A stretch of 64,000 bases of DNA, taken from Bacillus sp. WMMC1349 (lineage in GTDB: Bacteria > Bacillota > Bacilli > Bacillales > Bacillaceae). Shown piece by piece: positions 17,416-27,139 of this stretch. Where the stretch lies: contig NZ_JABJUQ010000007.1 of assembly GCF_013155385.1 (NCBI RefSeq), positions 125,001 through 189,000 of the forward strand. The letters are read 5' to 3'. The notes under the pieces were generated by a model. The model saw only the letters and a list, made by a program, of their open reading frames with translations, was not told the DNA's origin and did no database searches. Every line of letters starts with the position of its first letter. Position 1 is the first letter of the stretch. Made by a program: the position numbers and the translations under genes.

Positions 17416-17445
17416 TTCACTTGGGAAAACAAATTGTGATATAAT
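17416..17445 (+). promoter_or_regulatory. probable promoter of cdaA-cdaR-glmM
   Basis: TTCACT (17416-17421), an 18-nt spacer and TATAAT (17440-17445), about 75 nt before the cdaA start. The -35 box is weak. Confidence 0.45.
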
Positions 17446-17518
17446 CGTTCTGTATATAAAATAATATAACTTAAACATATACATTTAAATCATGACTGAG
17501 ATCTTGGAGGACGAGGAA

Positions 17519-18340
17519 ATGGCTTTTGAGGATATCCCTTTCTTACAGTACCTCGGCGATGCCGTTGATATTCTCCTTGTTTGGTATGTTATATATAAAT
17601 TAATGATGGTTATCCGCGGAACAAAGGCGGTTCAGCTGTTAAAGGGAATCGTGGTCATCGTTCTTGTCCGGCTGGCCAGTCAATATTTCGGCTTAAACAC
17701 GCTACAATGGCTGGTCGATCAGGCTATTACATGGGGTTTTTTGGCGATTATCATTATTTTTCAGCCTGAACTAAGAAGAGCGCTTGAGCAGCTGGGGCGA
17801 GGGAGGTTTTTTTCCCGTACCGGAAACCCTGAAGAGGAACAACAGCAGCAGGTCATTGATGCCATTACAAAATCGATGCATTATATGGCAAAACGGAGGA
17901 TTGGAGCGCTTTTAACGATTGAACGAGAAACCGGAATGGGTGATTATATAGAAACTGGGATTCCTTTGAATGCAAAGGTTAGCTCTGAACTATTAATTAA
18001 CATTTTTATTCCGAATACACCGCTTCATGACGGAGCTGTTATTATGAAACATAATGAAGTTGCTGCCGCGGCTTGTTACCTGCCTCTTTCTGAAAGCCCG
18101 TTTATTTCTAAAGAGCTTGGCACAAGACATAGAGCAGCGGTAGGGATCAGTGAAGTGACAGACAGTTTGACGATTGTTGTATCTGAAGAAACTGGAGGCA
18201 TCAGTGTCGCAAAGAACGGTAGCCTTCATCGCGGTTTATCGGAAGAGGATTTGAAAGATATGCTCACAGCGGAATTTAAGAAAAATTCCCGGGAAACTTC
18301 CTCAATTCGCTGGTATTGGAGGGGGAAGAAGAATGGATAA
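17519..18340 (+). CDS. cdaA: diadenylate cyclase CdaA
   Basis: CdaA makes c-di-AMP, the essential second messenger for potassium and osmotic homeostasis, from two ATP. The start is placed at ATG 17519, behind TTGGAGG, giving the B. subtilis-like beginning MAFEDIPFLQYLG; a frame opening 9 codons earlier lacks a ribosome site. Three membrane helices fill the first 80 residues. The DAC domain follows with its substrate motifs DGA (in PLHDGAVI, about residue 172) and RHR (in GTRHRAAVG). Length is about 273 aa, normal for the family. It overlaps cdaR by 8 nt, in the conserved order cdaA-cdaR-glmM. Confidence 0.97.
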   Translation: MAFEDIPFLQYLGDAVDILLVWYVIYKLMMVIRGTKAVQLLKGIVVIVLVRLASQYFGLNTLQWLVDQAITWGFLAIIIIFQPELRRALEQLGRGRFFSRTGNPEEEQQQQVIDAITKSMHYMAKRRIGALLTIERETGMGDYIETGIPLNAKVSSELLINIFIPNTPLHDGAVIMKHNEVAAAACYLPLSESPFISKELGTRHRAAVGISEVTDSLTIVVSEETGGISVAKNGSLHRGLSEEDLKDMLTAEFKKNSRETSSIRWYWRGKKNG

Positions 18341-19655
18341 GTTCTTAAAAAATCCTTGGGCTGTTAAAGTTGTTGCATTACTATTTGCTTTTCTTCTTTA
18401 CTTTGCAGTCCATAGTGCACAAGTGCCGACTCCGAAAAAACCAATGGATTGGCTTTTTCCGATATCCACTACAGATGAAGTAACGTTGACTGACATCCCG
18501 GTGAAAACTTATTATGATGATGAAAATTATGTTGTTACTGGCGTTCCGCAAAGTGTGAACGTTACAATCAAAGGACCGACGGGTACTGTAAAGAAAGTAA
18601 GGCAAGTGAAAGACTTTGAAATTTATGTAGATATGCAACATTTGAAAACAGGAAGACATAAAGTGGAATTAAAAGCAAGAAATGTTACTGAGGGGGTTAG
18701 TATTTCGATTAATCCTTCGGTAGCAACCGTAACAATTGAAGAGAAAATAACGAAGGAATTCCCGGTTGAGGTTGAGTTTTACAATAAGAATAAAATGAAA
18801 GAAGGCTTTACACCAGAACAACCGATTATCAATCCGAAAAATGTCAGTGTAACAGGGTCAAAAACTGTCATTGACCGAATTGAAAATATTAAGGCAATGG
18901 TTAATTTGGAAGGTGTAGATCAGACGATTGAAAAAGAAACAAAACTGACCGTTTATGATAGTGATGGAAATGTCCTTCCGCTGGGGGTCTCCCCGTCTGT
19001 CGTCAAAATCACTGTTCCGGTGACAAGTCCAAGTAAAAAGGTTCCGCTCAAGCTTGAGCGGAAAGGAAAGCTTCCTAGCGGGGTTAGCATTTCAAGCTTG
19101 GATACGAGTCCGGGAGAAGTGACCGTTTACGGTCCCAAAAACGTGCTTGACTCGTTAGAATTTATTGACGGCGCTAAAATTGATTTAAGTAAAATTAAAG
19201 ATAACACTGAATTGGAAGTTGATGTTCCAGTGCCAAAGGGTGCTCATAAGGTGTCACCTGAAAAAGTAAAAGTAAAAGTCAAAGTAGATAAAGAAGAAGA
19301 GAACACGATAAAAAACGTAGCAATTAAAACCGTAGGACTGAATGATACTCGAACTCTCGAGTTTCTCGATCCAAAAACGGGAAAGCTTGACATTACGGCA
19401 AAGGGATCTGAGGCTGAACTAGCCAAACTTCAGTCGTCAGACATAGAACTTTATGTCAATGTGGCGGATTTAAATGATGGAGTACACCGCGTTAAACTTG
19501 AAGTAAATGGACCGCAGAATATTACATGGTCACTGCCGAAAAATGTCAAAGTGAGAATTTCTTCTAAAACATCTCAAAAAGAAAGTGACACAGATGATCA
19601 GGATGACACAAAAAAAGATCAAGATCATTCTGAAACAGATTCACAATCTTCATGA
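18333..19655 (+). CDS. cdaR: CdaA regulator CdaR (YbbR repeats)
   Basis: The 440-aa protein has one N-terminal membrane helix (AVKVVALLFAFLLYFAVH) and then a series of extracellular YbbR-type beta domains, each containing a phrase like VTIKGPTGTVKKV, VSVTGSKTVIDRI or VTVYGPKNVLDSL. The C-terminus is a charged Asp/Lys/Ser-rich tail. CdaR binds CdaA through the membrane helix and modulates its activity. It is slightly shorter than the B. subtilis protein. It is placed between cdaA and glmM, all three of which interact physically. Confidence 0.95.
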   Translation: MDKFLKNPWAVKVVALLFAFLLYFAVHSAQVPTPKKPMDWLFPISTTDEVTLTDIPVKTYYDDENYVVTGVPQSVNVTIKGPTGTVKKVRQVKDFEIYVDMQHLKTGRHKVELKARNVTEGVSISINPSVATVTIEEKITKEFPVEVEFYNKNKMKEGFTPEQPIINPKNVSVTGSKTVIDRIENIKAMVNLEGVDQTIEKETKLTVYDSDGNVLPLGVSPSVVKITVPVTSPSKKVPLKLERKGKLPSGVSISSLDTSPGEVTVYGPKNVLDSLEFIDGAKIDLSKIKDNTELEVDVPVPKGAHKVSPEKVKVKVKVDKEEENTIKNVAIKTVGLNDTRTLEFLDPKTGKLDITAKGSEAELAKLQSSDIELYVNVADLNDGVHRVKLEVNGPQNITWSLPKNVKVRISSKTSQKESDTDDQDDTKKDQDHSETDSQSS

Positions 19656-19675
19656 ATCAAAAAGGAGCGATATGA

Positions 19676-21019
19676 ATGGGCAAGTATTTTGGAACAGACG
19701 GTGTGAGAGGTGTGGCAAACAGTGAACTTACACCGGAACTGGCCTTTAAAGTCGGAAGGTTTGGTGGTTATGTCCTTACAAAGGATAAAAAACGTCCCAA
19801 GGTATTAATCGGCCGTGATACACGCATTTCCGGACATATGCTAGAAGGAGCCTTAGTTGCCGGTCTCTTGTCAATTGGAGCGGAAGTCATGCGGTTAGGC
19901 GTTATTTCAACACCTGGAGTAGCGTATTTAACAAAAGCAATGGATGCGGAAGCGGGCGTGATGATTTCAGCGTCTCACAATCCTGTTGAAGACAACGGAA
20001 TCAAATTTTTTGGTGGTGACGGTTTTAAACTGTCTGATGAGCAAGAGCTTGAAATCGAGCAATTGATGGACCAGGCGGAAGATAACCTGCCAAGACCTGT
20101 TGGAAGTGACCTTGGGATGGTGAATGACTACTTTGAAGGCGGACAAAAGTATTTGCAATTCTTAAAGCAAACTGCTGATGAGGATTTCACAGGTATTCAT
20201 ATCGCCCTTGATTGTGCACATGGAGCGACTTCACCGCTAGCAACGCACCTGTTTGCTGATCTTGATGCGGATGTTTCAACAATGGGGACATCACCAAATG
20301 GATTAAATATCAATGATAGAGTTGGCTCAACACATCCTGAAGCTCTTTCAGCATTTGTAAAAGAAAAAGGAGCAGAGGTTGGGTTGGCATTTGATGGTGA
20401 TGGAGATCGTTTAATTGCTGTTGATGAAAAGGGAGAAATCGTTGACGGTGATCAAATTATGTATATATGTGCGAAGTACCTGAAACATGAAGGACGTTTG
20501 ACTGATGATACGGTTGTTTCTACTGTTATGAGTAACCTCGGTTTTTATAAAGCGCTTGGTGCGGAAGGAATAAAAAGTGTTCAAACGGCTGTCGGTGACC
20601 GCTATGTTGTTGAAGCAATGAAAAGAGACGGCTATAATTTGGGCGGTGAACAATCAGGACACTTAATTTTTCTTGATTACAATACAACAGGTGACGGTTT
20701 GCTTTCAGCGATTATGCTGTTGAATACAATGAAAATGACGGGAAAACCATTATCCGAGCTTGCTGCAGAAATGCAGAAATTCCCGCAACTTTTGATCAAT
20801 GTTAAAGTAACAGATAAGTATAAAGTGACAGACAACGAAAAAGTGAAAGCAGTGATCAAACAAGTCGAACAAGACATGAATGGTGACGGTCGGATCCTTG
20901 TGCGCCCATCAGGTACAGAACCGCTTGTTCGTGTGATGGCTGAAGCAAGAACGAAAGAACTTTGCGATGAATATGTCAGCCGCATTGTTGAGGTTGTCAA
21001 AACAGAGATGGGAGCATAA
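19676..21019 (+). CDS. glmM: phosphoglucosamine mutase GlmM
   Basis: GlmM converts glucosamine-6-phosphate to glucosamine-1-phosphate for UDP-GlcNAc synthesis, and also restrains CdaA. The 447-aa protein shows the four phosphohexomutase domains: [15 protein letters not shown] at the start, the phosphoserine loop ISASHNP near residue 100, the metal loop FDGDGDR near 240, the sugar loop GGEQSGH near 325 and the phosphate-binding loop [11 protein letters not shown] near 410. It is the last gene of the c-di-AMP operon, followed by the glmS leader. Confidence 0.97.
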   Translation: MGKYFGTDGVRGVANSELTPELAFKVGRFGGYVLTKDKKRPKVLIGRDTRISGHMLEGALVAGLLSIGAEVMRLGVISTPGVAYLTKAMDAEAGVMISASHNPVEDNGIKFFGGDGFKLSDEQELEIEQLMDQAEDNLPRPVGSDLGMVNDYFEGGQKYLQFLKQTADEDFTGIHIALDCAHGATSPLATHLFADLDADVSTMGTSPNGLNINDRVGSTHPEALSAFVKEKGAEVGLAFDGDGDRLIAVDEKGEIVDGDQIMYICAKYLKHEGRLTDDTVVSTVMSNLGFYKALGAEGIKSVQTAVGDRYVVEAMKRDGYNLGGEQSGHLIFLDYNTTGDGLLSAIMLLNTMKMTGKPLSELAAEMQKFPQLLINVKVTDKYKVTDNEKVKAVIKQVEQDMNGDGRILVRPSGTEPLVRVMAEARTKELCDEYVSRIVEVVKTEMGA

Positions 21020-21107
21020 GTTTTAACCATTTAAGAAAGATCGATGAACAAGACATGCTGAACGAACATATGTTAAAGAGAATCGATTTTCAAACTGAAA
21101 AAATTGT

Positions 21108-21136
21108 TTGACGGTTCTTTTTCTGTGTAGTAAAAT
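21108..21136 (+). promoter_or_regulatory. promoter of glmS
   Basis: TTGACG (21108-21113), a 17-nt spacer and TAAAAT (21131-21136), 60 nt before the ribozyme cleavage site. Confidence 0.7.
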
Positions 21137-21174
21137 CAGCTTGTCTTGTTTTATTTTAAGAGGAAAGGTGGATA

Positions 21175-21350
21175 GCGGTTTAAATCAATAATGATAGCGC
21201 CCGAACTAAGCTGAACGGACAACAAGCTTAGTTGACGAGGATGGAGGTTATCGAATATTCGGCGGATGCCTCCCGGCTGACCACTAAAGATCACAGCCGC
21301 AAGGATTTTCTTAAACCAAAGAGGTGACTCTTTGAACAAAGGAAAATGAC
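21175..21350 (+). ncRNA. glmS ribozyme / riboswitch
   Basis: The leader of glmS contains the self-cleaving ribozyme that uses glucosamine-6-phosphate as cofactor. Recognisable parts are the cleavage site A21196/G21197 before GCGCCCGAACT, the core GACGAGGATGGAGGTTATCG, ATTCGGCGGATGCCTCCCGG, CTGACCACTAAAGATCACAGC CGCAAGG, and the pseudoknot end GGTGACTCTTTGAACAAAGG. When cell-wall amino sugar is plentiful, cleavage exposes the glmS mRNA to decay. It is a complete copy. Confidence 0.96.
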
Positions 21351-21371
21351 ATGATCTTCCATCAAACATGT

Positions 21372-21440
21372 AGGAGGGGACGAAGATGTCCCCATCTTAA
21401 AGCTGGCCTTCTTCGTCTCCTTCCTGCAAACTCAGGAGGA
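21372..21440 (+). promoter_or_regulatory. hairpin between ribozyme and glmS
   Basis: AGGAGGGGACGAAGA (from 21372) can pair with TCTTCGTCTCCT (from about 21409) with a small bulge; inside, GGGGAC and GTCCCC form an alternative small stem. It lies just before the glmS ribosome site CAGGAGGAAG. It could be a processing or stability element of the leader. Confidence 0.45.
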
Positions 21441-21448
21441 AGAGAAAT

Positions 21449-23251
21449 ATGTGTGGTATTGTAGGTTATATTGGACAGCTTGATGCAAAAGAGATTTTAT
21501 TAAAAGGGTTAGAAAAATTAGAGTACCGCGGGTATGATTCAGCAGGGATTGCGATTGCGAATGAAGCTGGTGTCCATGTCTTTAAGGAAAAAGGCCGGAT
21601 TGCCGATCTTCGTGCAGCAGTTGATGAATCAGTGATGTCACAAGCCGGAATTGGACACACACGCTGGGCAACTCATGGCGAACCAAGCCGTTTAAATGCT
21701 CATCCTCATCAAAGTGCATCAGGTCGTTTTACACTTGTTCATAACGGTGTTATCGAGAATTATGTTCAGCTGACACGCGAGCATTTACAAGATGTGGAAC
21801 TGAAAAGTGATACCGATACAGAGGTTGTTGTTCAAGTGATTGAACAATTTGTCAATGAAGGTCTTGGAACAGAAGCAGCGTTCCGAAAAACGCTGATGCT
21901 CCTTAAAGGCTCTTATGCGATTGCCTTGTTCGACAATAACAACAAAGAAACAATCTATGTTGCGAAAAATAAAAGCCCATTGCTTGTCGGTCTTGGAGAT
22001 ACATTCAATGTTGTTGCATCAGATGCGATGGCAATGCTTCAAGTGACAAATGAATATGTGGAGCTTATGGACAAAGAGATGGTCATCGTCACTGACAAAA
22101 AAGTTGTGATTAAAAACTTTGATGGCGAAATCATGTCCCGTGCCTCTTATATTGCTGAGTTAGATGCAAGCGATATTGAAAAAGGCACATACCCTCACTA
22201 CATGTTAAAAGAAATTGATGAACAGCCGCTCGTGATGCGGAAAATTATTCAAACATACCAAGATGAACATGGCAAATTATCCATACCAGGTGATATTGCA
22301 GATGCCGTTGCTAAAGCAGACCGCGTTTATATTATTGCGTGTGGCACCAGCTATCATGCGGGTCTTGTTGGCAAACAATTCATTGAATCATGGGCAAAAG
22401 TTCCGACTGAAGTCCATGTCGCAAGTGAATTCTCTTACAACATGCCATTGCTATCTCAGAAACCGCTGTTTATCTTTATTTCTCAAAGTGGTGAAACAGC
22501 AGACAGCCGGGCTGTCCTTGTACAGGTGAAAAAACTCGGCCACAAAGCACTGACACTTACAAATGTACCTGGATCAACACTTTCTCGTGAAGCTGATTAC
22601 ACATTGTTACTTTACGCAGGACCAGAGATTGCCGTTGCATCAACAAAAGCATACACAGCACAAATTGCAGTTCTTGGTATCTTAGCATCTGTTGCTGCGG
22701 AACGGAATGGTGCTGAGATCGGTTTTGATCTTGTTCATGAACTTGGTATTGTCGCAAATGCTATGGAAGTCCTTTGCGGTCAAAAAGATGAGTTAGAAAT
22801 GATTGCTCGCGAATATCTGGCTGTCTCCAGAAATGCTTTCTTCATCGGGCGCGGTCTTGACTACTTCGTCTGTGTCGAAGGCGCCTTAAAACTGAAAGAG
22901 ATTTCTTACATTCAGGCAGAAGGTTTTGCTGGCGGTGAATTAAAACACGGTACAATCGCCTTAATTGAAGAAGGAACACCGGTATTTGCATTGGCTACTC
23001 AAGAGCATGTCAACTTGAGCATTCGCGGAAATGTCAAAGAAGTGGCTGCCCGCGGCGCCAATACATGTGTGATTTCACTGAAAGGCTTAGAAGATGCAGG
23101 CGACAGATTCATACTTCCAGAAGTACACCCGGAACTTGCACCGCTTGCCTCAGTCATCCCGTTGCAGCTGATTGCTTACTACGCTGCTCTGCACCGCAGC
23201 TGTGATGTTGATAAGCCGCGGAACTTGGCGAAGAGTGTGACGGTGGAGTAG
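21449..23251 (+). CDS. glmS: glutamine-fructose-6-phosphate aminotransferase GlmS
   Basis: GlmS makes glucosamine-6-phosphate from fructose-6-phosphate and glutamine, the first step of amino-sugar synthesis. The 600-aa enzyme begins MCGIVGYIG with the catalytic Cys-2 of the glutaminase domain, followed by RGYDSAG and HTRWATHG. Two SIS domains follow: [18 protein letters not shown], then [10 protein letters not shown] and FIGRGLDYF. The C-terminus [13 protein letters not shown] is the conserved end whose coding sequence Tn7-type transposons recognise as attTn7. It is preceded by its ribozyme leader. Confidence 0.98.
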   Translation: MCGIVGYIGQLDAKEILLKGLEKLEYRGYDSAGIAIANEAGVHVFKEKGRIADLRAAVDESVMSQAGIGHTRWATHGEPSRLNAHPHQSASGRFTLVHNGVIENYVQLTREHLQDVELKSDTDTEVVVQVIEQFVNEGLGTEAAFRKTLMLLKGSYAIALFDNNNKETIYVAKNKSPLLVGLGDTFNVVASDAMAMLQVTNEYVELMDKEMVIVTDKKVVIKNFDGEIMSRASYIAELDASDIEKGTYPHYMLKEIDEQPLVMRKIIQTYQDEHGKLSIPGDIADAVAKADRVYIIACGTSYHAGLVGKQFIESWAKVPTEVHVASEFSYNMPLLSQKPLFIFISQSGETADSRAVLVQVKKLGHKALTLTNVPGSTLSREADYTLLLYAGPEIAVASTKAYTAQIAVLGILASVAAERNGAEIGFDLVHELGIVANAMEVLCGQKDELEMIAREYLAVSRNAFFIGRGLDYFVCVEGALKLKEISYIQAEGFAGGELKHGTIALIEEGTPVFALATQEHVNLSIRGNVKEVAARGANTCVISLKGLEDAGDRFILPEVHPELAPLASVIPLQLIAYYAALHRSCDVDKPRNLAKSVTVE

Positions 23252-23272
23252 ATTATTTGCTTTTTAGAAGAG

Positions 23273-23448
23273 TGTTGTTGATTTGAAATAAAGAAAACGT
23301 TGTGAAGCTTTGCCCCTTTGGATATGATTATCTAAAGGGGTGTTTTTATGTCTAAAAGAAAAAGAACATCTTAAATTGAAAAATGGATAAAGAAGGGCGA
23401 GTTAATCATTATTTTGCACCGAATTTGTTGAGCGATAATAAGCCGTAA
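23273..23448 (+). pseudogene. decayed Tn7-type element start at attTn7 (tnsA-like scrap)
   Basis: About 22 bp behind the glmS stop, the position where Tn7 elements insert, the sequence changes character. After a hairpin, an ATG at 23348 opens a frame reading MSKRKRTS, then an in-frame stop, IEKWIKK, and in the neighbouring frame EGRVNHYF...LLSDNKP. This order (KRKRT, K-x-IKEGR, R-x-H-H, LLSD) is what the N-terminus of TnsA endonuclease looks like. The second scrap at 38671-38823 has the same hairpin followed by a similar frame. The match is from memory of family motifs and the pieces are short, so it is tentative. Confidence 0.42.
23313..23346 (+). terminator. hairpin CCCCTTT..AAAGGGG, copy 1
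   Basis: CCCCTTTGGATA pairs with TATCTAAAGGGG and is followed by TGTTTTT. It could terminate glmS. A near copy stands at 38635-38667, also before a tnsA-like frame, so it may belong to the mobile element end. Confidence 0.65.
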
Positions 23449-23738
23449 GTTTATTCAAAACTCCTCAATTTCTTGATTGTTCTTGAATTCTGTTTTCATT
23501 ACATTTAGCTGTGTTACAAAAATTCCACATCGATCCTTCCAGGTAGAGATAACCTATTGAGGCAGCCTTCTGATTAAATTTCTAAATAAGTATATTATTT
23601 ATGCCCACAATCAATCCTTCTGAAGTTGAGCAGGAAACTAATCTGTTGTTCGGATTCCTAATAATTTTCAATGTGAAATTACTGAAGAAATAAGAATAAG
23701 ATAATTTGGTATCAACTTGATGATATGGGTGTTGGTCA
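23449..23738. other. intergenic, no gene seen
   Basis: A stretch of about 290 bp of A+T-rich sequence with many stops in all frames. No motif beyond the tnsA-like scrap to its left. Confidence 0.4.
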
Positions 23739-23941
23739 TGGTTACTCGAAAAAAAGAAAGCAAATATTACAATTTACTACTGGATAGGAATAGTTCGGAT
23801 AGCATCAATATTTGAACTTTCCCATTTACTTTCTCTATTTGGCGTATTAGATGAATTTAAACGGAATTTTAGGTATATGGTTTTGGTATTTGTATTGGGA
23901 ATAAGGGTTGGAGTTCTCATATATGGCGGTAAATTTTCTTG
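23739..23941 (+). pseudogene. small membrane protein, frameshifted
   Basis: ATG at 23739 opens MVTRKKESKYYN; after a shift the frame YYWIGIVRIASIFELSHLL continues with RYMVLVFVLGIRVGVLIYG to TGA at 23939-23941. The two halves together read like an approximately 65-aa protein with two membrane helices. I do not recognise the family. The shift near 23775 suggests it is broken. Confidence 0.4.
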
Positions 23942-23996
23942 ACTAATACATGTTTAGTATTTTTGCACCTAATGATAGAGAAAAGGAGAGATAATA

Positions 23997-24455
23997 TTGG
24001 TTTTTCCATCGAAAAAAAGCATTTGGATGTCTGTGGTTGTTTGGGCAATCATATTAGCTTGCATCTTGCCACCTATCCTATCCATTGACCCAATAGGAGT
24101 AATCATGTTACCTGAAATCCTTAATAATAAAGTAATAACAACAATAATATTGTTAATACCAGCAATTTATTTATTGTGGGTATGGTTTGGAACACGCTAT
24201 GAAATTCAACAATCAACATTAAAAGTGCATTTTGGACCCTATAAAAAAATAATTGATATTTGTGCAATAAAGACGATCAGGCGGACAAAAAATCCATTTA
24301 TTGCTCCTGCATTATCAGAAGATAGAATTGAAATCAATTATAATAAGTTTGAATCCATTCATATATCTCCAAAAGATAAAGGGGCGTTTGTAAGACAAAT
24401 ACTCAAAGTAAATCCTCATATACAAGTCGATAGTAAGTCTAGCCTGCTGAGTTAA
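23997..24455 (+). CDS. PH-domain-like membrane protein (bacterial PH, YyaB-like)
   Basis: The 152-aa protein starts at TTG 23997 with AAGGAGAG 6 nt before it. Two membrane helices (SVVVWAIILACILPPIL; VITTIILLIPAIYLLWV) are followed by a beta-rich domain: RYEIQQSTLKVHFGPYKKIIDICAIKTIRRT and RIEINYNKFESIHISPKDKGAFVRQI. The pattern Y-x-(I/L)-x-x-x-x-L-x-(V/I)-x-x-G...I-x-x-I-x-x-I is that of bacterial PH domains such as B. subtilis YyaB. The role is unknown. It stands alone in the accessory region. Confidence 0.7.
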   Translation: MVFPSKKSIWMSVVVWAIILACILPPILSIDPIGVIMLPEILNNKVITTIILLIPAIYLLWVWFGTRYEIQQSTLKVHFGPYKKIIDICAIKTIRRTKNPFIAPALSEDRIEINYNKFESIHISPKDKGAFVRQILKVNPHIQVDSKSSLLS

Positions 24456-24529
24456 TATTAGTTTTATACGTACAGATAATTTTGATGTGACTTGGAGACT
24501 TTCTCTTTCATCCAAAATAATAACAAGGA

Positions 24530-24665
24530 GGGTAGTGTCCATGAATGAAAATGGGGGGATTTGCTCACTTTCCGCGAGCCTCCTCGGAGCGCGTTCCTTG
24601 CTTCTGCTGGGTCTAGCCTGGCTCGCTGTTCCGCAGGAGTCTCGCAATGCACCCTGATCCAAGTA
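24530..24665. repeat. GC-rich intergenic repeat, copy B (inverted)
   Basis: Read on the minus strand it gives GGATCAGGGTGCATTGCGAGACTCCTGCGG...GCGAGCC...CGCGGAAAGTGAGCAAATCCCCCC, the same blocks as copies A, C and D. It lies in the gap behind the PH-domain gene and has no coding function I can see. Confidence 0.75.
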
Positions 24666-24907
24666 TAACAACCTTGTTCTTCCCTCTAGTCAAGTGTTTT
24701 TAAAGAAATTTTATTGGAATATGTTGTCCGAATACCCTCTCATCACATAACATTAAAATGTTGCATAACAAAACTATGAATGAGAAATAAGTTGTTTTAA
24801 ATTCTGAAAATTACGAAACTATTGCCTGCAGCTAACGTATATAATATAAAGGGAAAAACAAAATTTCTGAGTGATATAAGATATAAAACTATGAGGAGGA
24901 TTGAAGG

Positions 24908-25594
24908 ATGACTACCAATAGAAAAACAGCCATAACATTTGGAGTACTCATCATCTTAGGAATAGTTTTTGGCATATTCTCATCGGTTCCAGCTTTAGAG
25001 CAACCCGATTACCTTATAAAATTATCATCGATTAAAATGCAAGTATTGATTGCTGTATTTTGTCAATTTATGATGGCCGCTGTATATGTATGTATTGCGG
25101 TACTCTTATATCCAATCATTAAGAAATATAATGAAAAATTGGCACTTGGTTATTTCGGATTTAGAATGATTGGAGCAGCCATTCTTTTTATTGGAATAGC
25201 TTCTCTTCTGCTACTATTATTCATAAGTGAACGTTTTGTAATAGAGGGTCAGCCAAGTTCATCCTATTTCCAAACTATGGGGGAATTACTTAGGGTAGGT
25301 AGAGATTTGATGAATCATATTGTAATGATACTACCGTGGAGTTTAGGTGGTTTAATACTATATTTTTGCTTTTTTCAAATGAAACTTATTCCAAAGTGGC
25401 TATCAGTTTGGGGCATGATTGGCTCTATCCTTACTCTAATAGCAACATTGCTGTTGATGTTTGACTTAATTAAAATAGTAACACCCATTTACTTTATTAT
25501 GAATACACCGACAGCTATATTTGAGTTGGTTCTGGCTGTTTATCTGATGATTAAAAGCTTCAATCCAATTGTTGATGATTCAAATGATACATGA
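24908..25594 (+). CDS. DUF4386 family membrane protein
   Basis: The 228-aa protein is almost all membrane: about six helices, for example AITFGVLIILGIVFGIF, VLIAVFCQFMMAAVYV, GAAILFIGIASLLLLLF, IVMILPWSLGGLILYF, and PTAIFELVLAVYLMI. The phrases GRDLMNHIVMILPWSLGGLILYF and PKWLSVWGMIGSI are typical of DUF4386, a family of unknown function in Firmicutes. AGGAGG lies before the ATG. It stands alone. Confidence 0.75.
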   Translation: MTTNRKTAITFGVLIILGIVFGIFSSVPALEQPDYLIKLSSIKMQVLIAVFCQFMMAAVYVCIAVLLYPIIKKYNEKLALGYFGFRMIGAAILFIGIASLLLLLFISERFVIEGQPSSSYFQTMGELLRVGRDLMNHIVMILPWSLGGLILYFCFFQMKLIPKWLSVWGMIGSILTLIATLLLMFDLIKIVTPIYFIMNTPTAIFELVLAVYLMIKSFNPIVDDSNDT

Positions 25595-25962
25595 GATAAA
25601 TATGTAAATGTGGTCGCCCAAGCACTTCCGATCCAATACTTATCCTTTATGCTGCTTTGCGGTCTAGAGCAGCTCCCCTGTTATAAAATGAACCCATTAT
25701 TTCTTCAACAATCAGGACCAGATTGCTGAAAATGAATCATTTGCTAAAATGAAAATAAATTGTTGCACAAATATGATTCCTTGAAATAATGGGTGTCTGG
25801 ATTAACGAAATTAATATAGAAGAACGAAAAGAACTCCTTTTTAGAGTCGCGGCCTTCCAATGGAGTGTTTAAAAGGGATATATGTTTTAACTTGATGACC
25901 AATTCATTTTAAGGTTGACATCAGAGGACTGCAGCTTTTTTTTGGTCTCGAGTACACATTCT
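25595..25962. other. intergenic with nested inverted repeat (possible small element)
   Basis: CCCATTATTTC (near 25691) and GAAATAATGGG (near 25784) are inverted copies about 95 bp apart; inside them CAACAAT and ATTGTTG form a second inverted pair. The intervening sequence has no frame. It could be a MITE-like element or a long RNA hairpin. The rest of the gap shows nothing. Confidence 0.4.
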
Positions 25963-26907
25963 CTAATGTTCGTATTGTTTGATCAGCTCCTGGAGCTTGT
26001 TTTGTATTTGTTCGCGTACCACATCTGGACGTTTCACGTTCGCCTCCATGCCAAAGCCGAGGAAAAAATGTACTGCCCATGGTACATATGATGCGCTCAT
26101 CTTTGTACAAACTGTACCTGAACCGTCTTCGCGCAGATTGATCCATCGGCTTAACCATAAGTCTGATCGGCATCGACGTACACCCTCCGGCGTTAACTCC
26201 ACCTCAAGGTCCAATGTATCACTCTCATCCATTCGCATGATCCATGTCTGAATCTGCTCCTCTGCTGTATTCAATCTCATACTTTGGTCGGCCTCAAGCG
26301 AGAAATTTTTCACACGATCGACGCGAAACAATCGATAATCCTCTGCTAAGAAGCAGTAAGCCTGGCAGTACCATAACCCGTTCATTGTATATATCCCGAG
26401 TGGTTGGATCATTCTTTCTCGACGCGAAGAAGCTTCGTACATGATTGTGACAACGCGTTGCTCTAATGCAGCCTCAAGTAGTTGCTCTAAGAAAGAAACT
26501 TCCATCTCATGTGGAGGAATCCAAAATACAAGTCGTTGTTGCATGCGTTCGATCTTTTGCTTTAACTCACTCGACAAGTAATGAAAAAACTTATCCAGTG
26601 CGGTATCCACTTCATTTTTAAAGGGGAGAGATTTGTAATTGCGCAACGATTGGCAAGCAAAAAACAAAGCGATTGCCTCATGTTCCGTAAAGCTGATGGG
26701 GGGCAGCACCTTCTCTCGTAGAACGCGATAACCGCCCCTAGGCCCTGCCTCGGAATAGAGTGGAACACCCAATTCGCTCAGCTCCATCAAATCACGAATC
26801 ATTGTGCGGCGTGAAACGCCGCATTCGTCTGCCATCTCCTGTATCGTAAATTTTTTGCGTTCATTGACCTTCATCATAAGGTGAATGAGTCGCTGTGCTT
26901 TGTGCAT
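25963..26907 (-). CDS. YafY/YobV-type transcriptional regulator (HTH + WYL)
   Basis: The 314-aa regulator has an N-terminal DeoR-like winged HTH (TIQEMADECGVSRRTMIRDLMELSELGVPLYSE, residues about 20-55, with PRGGYR in the wing) and a WYL domain at about 140-220 (VTIMYEASSRRERMIQPLGIYTMNGLWYCQAYC...FRVDRVKN). WYL regulators sense small ligands or nucleic acids and often control nearby genes, here most likely the divergent ABM-AlkC-reductase group at 27140-29567. The start follows AAAAGGAGGG. The base composition is visibly richer in G+C than the neighbouring genes. Confidence 0.85.
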   Translation of the reverse strand: MHKAQRLIHLMMKVNERKKFTIQEMADECGVSRRTMIRDLMELSELGVPLYSEAGPRGGYRVLREKVLPPISFTEHEAIALFFACQSLRNYKSLPFKNEVDTALDKFFHYLSSELKQKIERMQQRLVFWIPPHEMEVSFLEQLLEAALEQRVVTIMYEASSRRERMIQPLGIYTMNGLWYCQAYCFLAEDYRLFRVDRVKNFSLEADQSMRLNTAEEQIQTWIMRMDESDTLDLEVELTPEGVRRCRSDLWLSRWINLREDGSGTVCTKMSASYVPWAVHFFLGFGMEANVKRPDVVREQIQNKLQELIKQYEH

Positions 26908-27139
26908 GAATAGTTCCCTCCTTTTAACACTCTAATTAATAATAATGATGCCATTACTTGTCACCATTATCCCGTATGCTTAACCTTGAAGTCAATCTTA
27001 CACATCAAGGGGGAGGGGAACATGCAATTTAGTATAGCTAGAACGTTGTCATGTTGCGTTTTTTGTCTTATGGCGAATACTGACCATAATCAAGAATAGT
27101 AAATGGCATCTTCAAATATAAAACGAGGTGAGTTAAAAA

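Noticed and set aside
21151-21369. 72-aa minus-strand frame in the glmS leader
   Set aside because: It lies antisense to the glmS ribozyme, which fully explains the conservation.
24315-24671. 118-aa minus-strand frame over the repeat copy B
   Set aside because: It translates the GC-rich repeat; copies A, C and D do not keep the frame.
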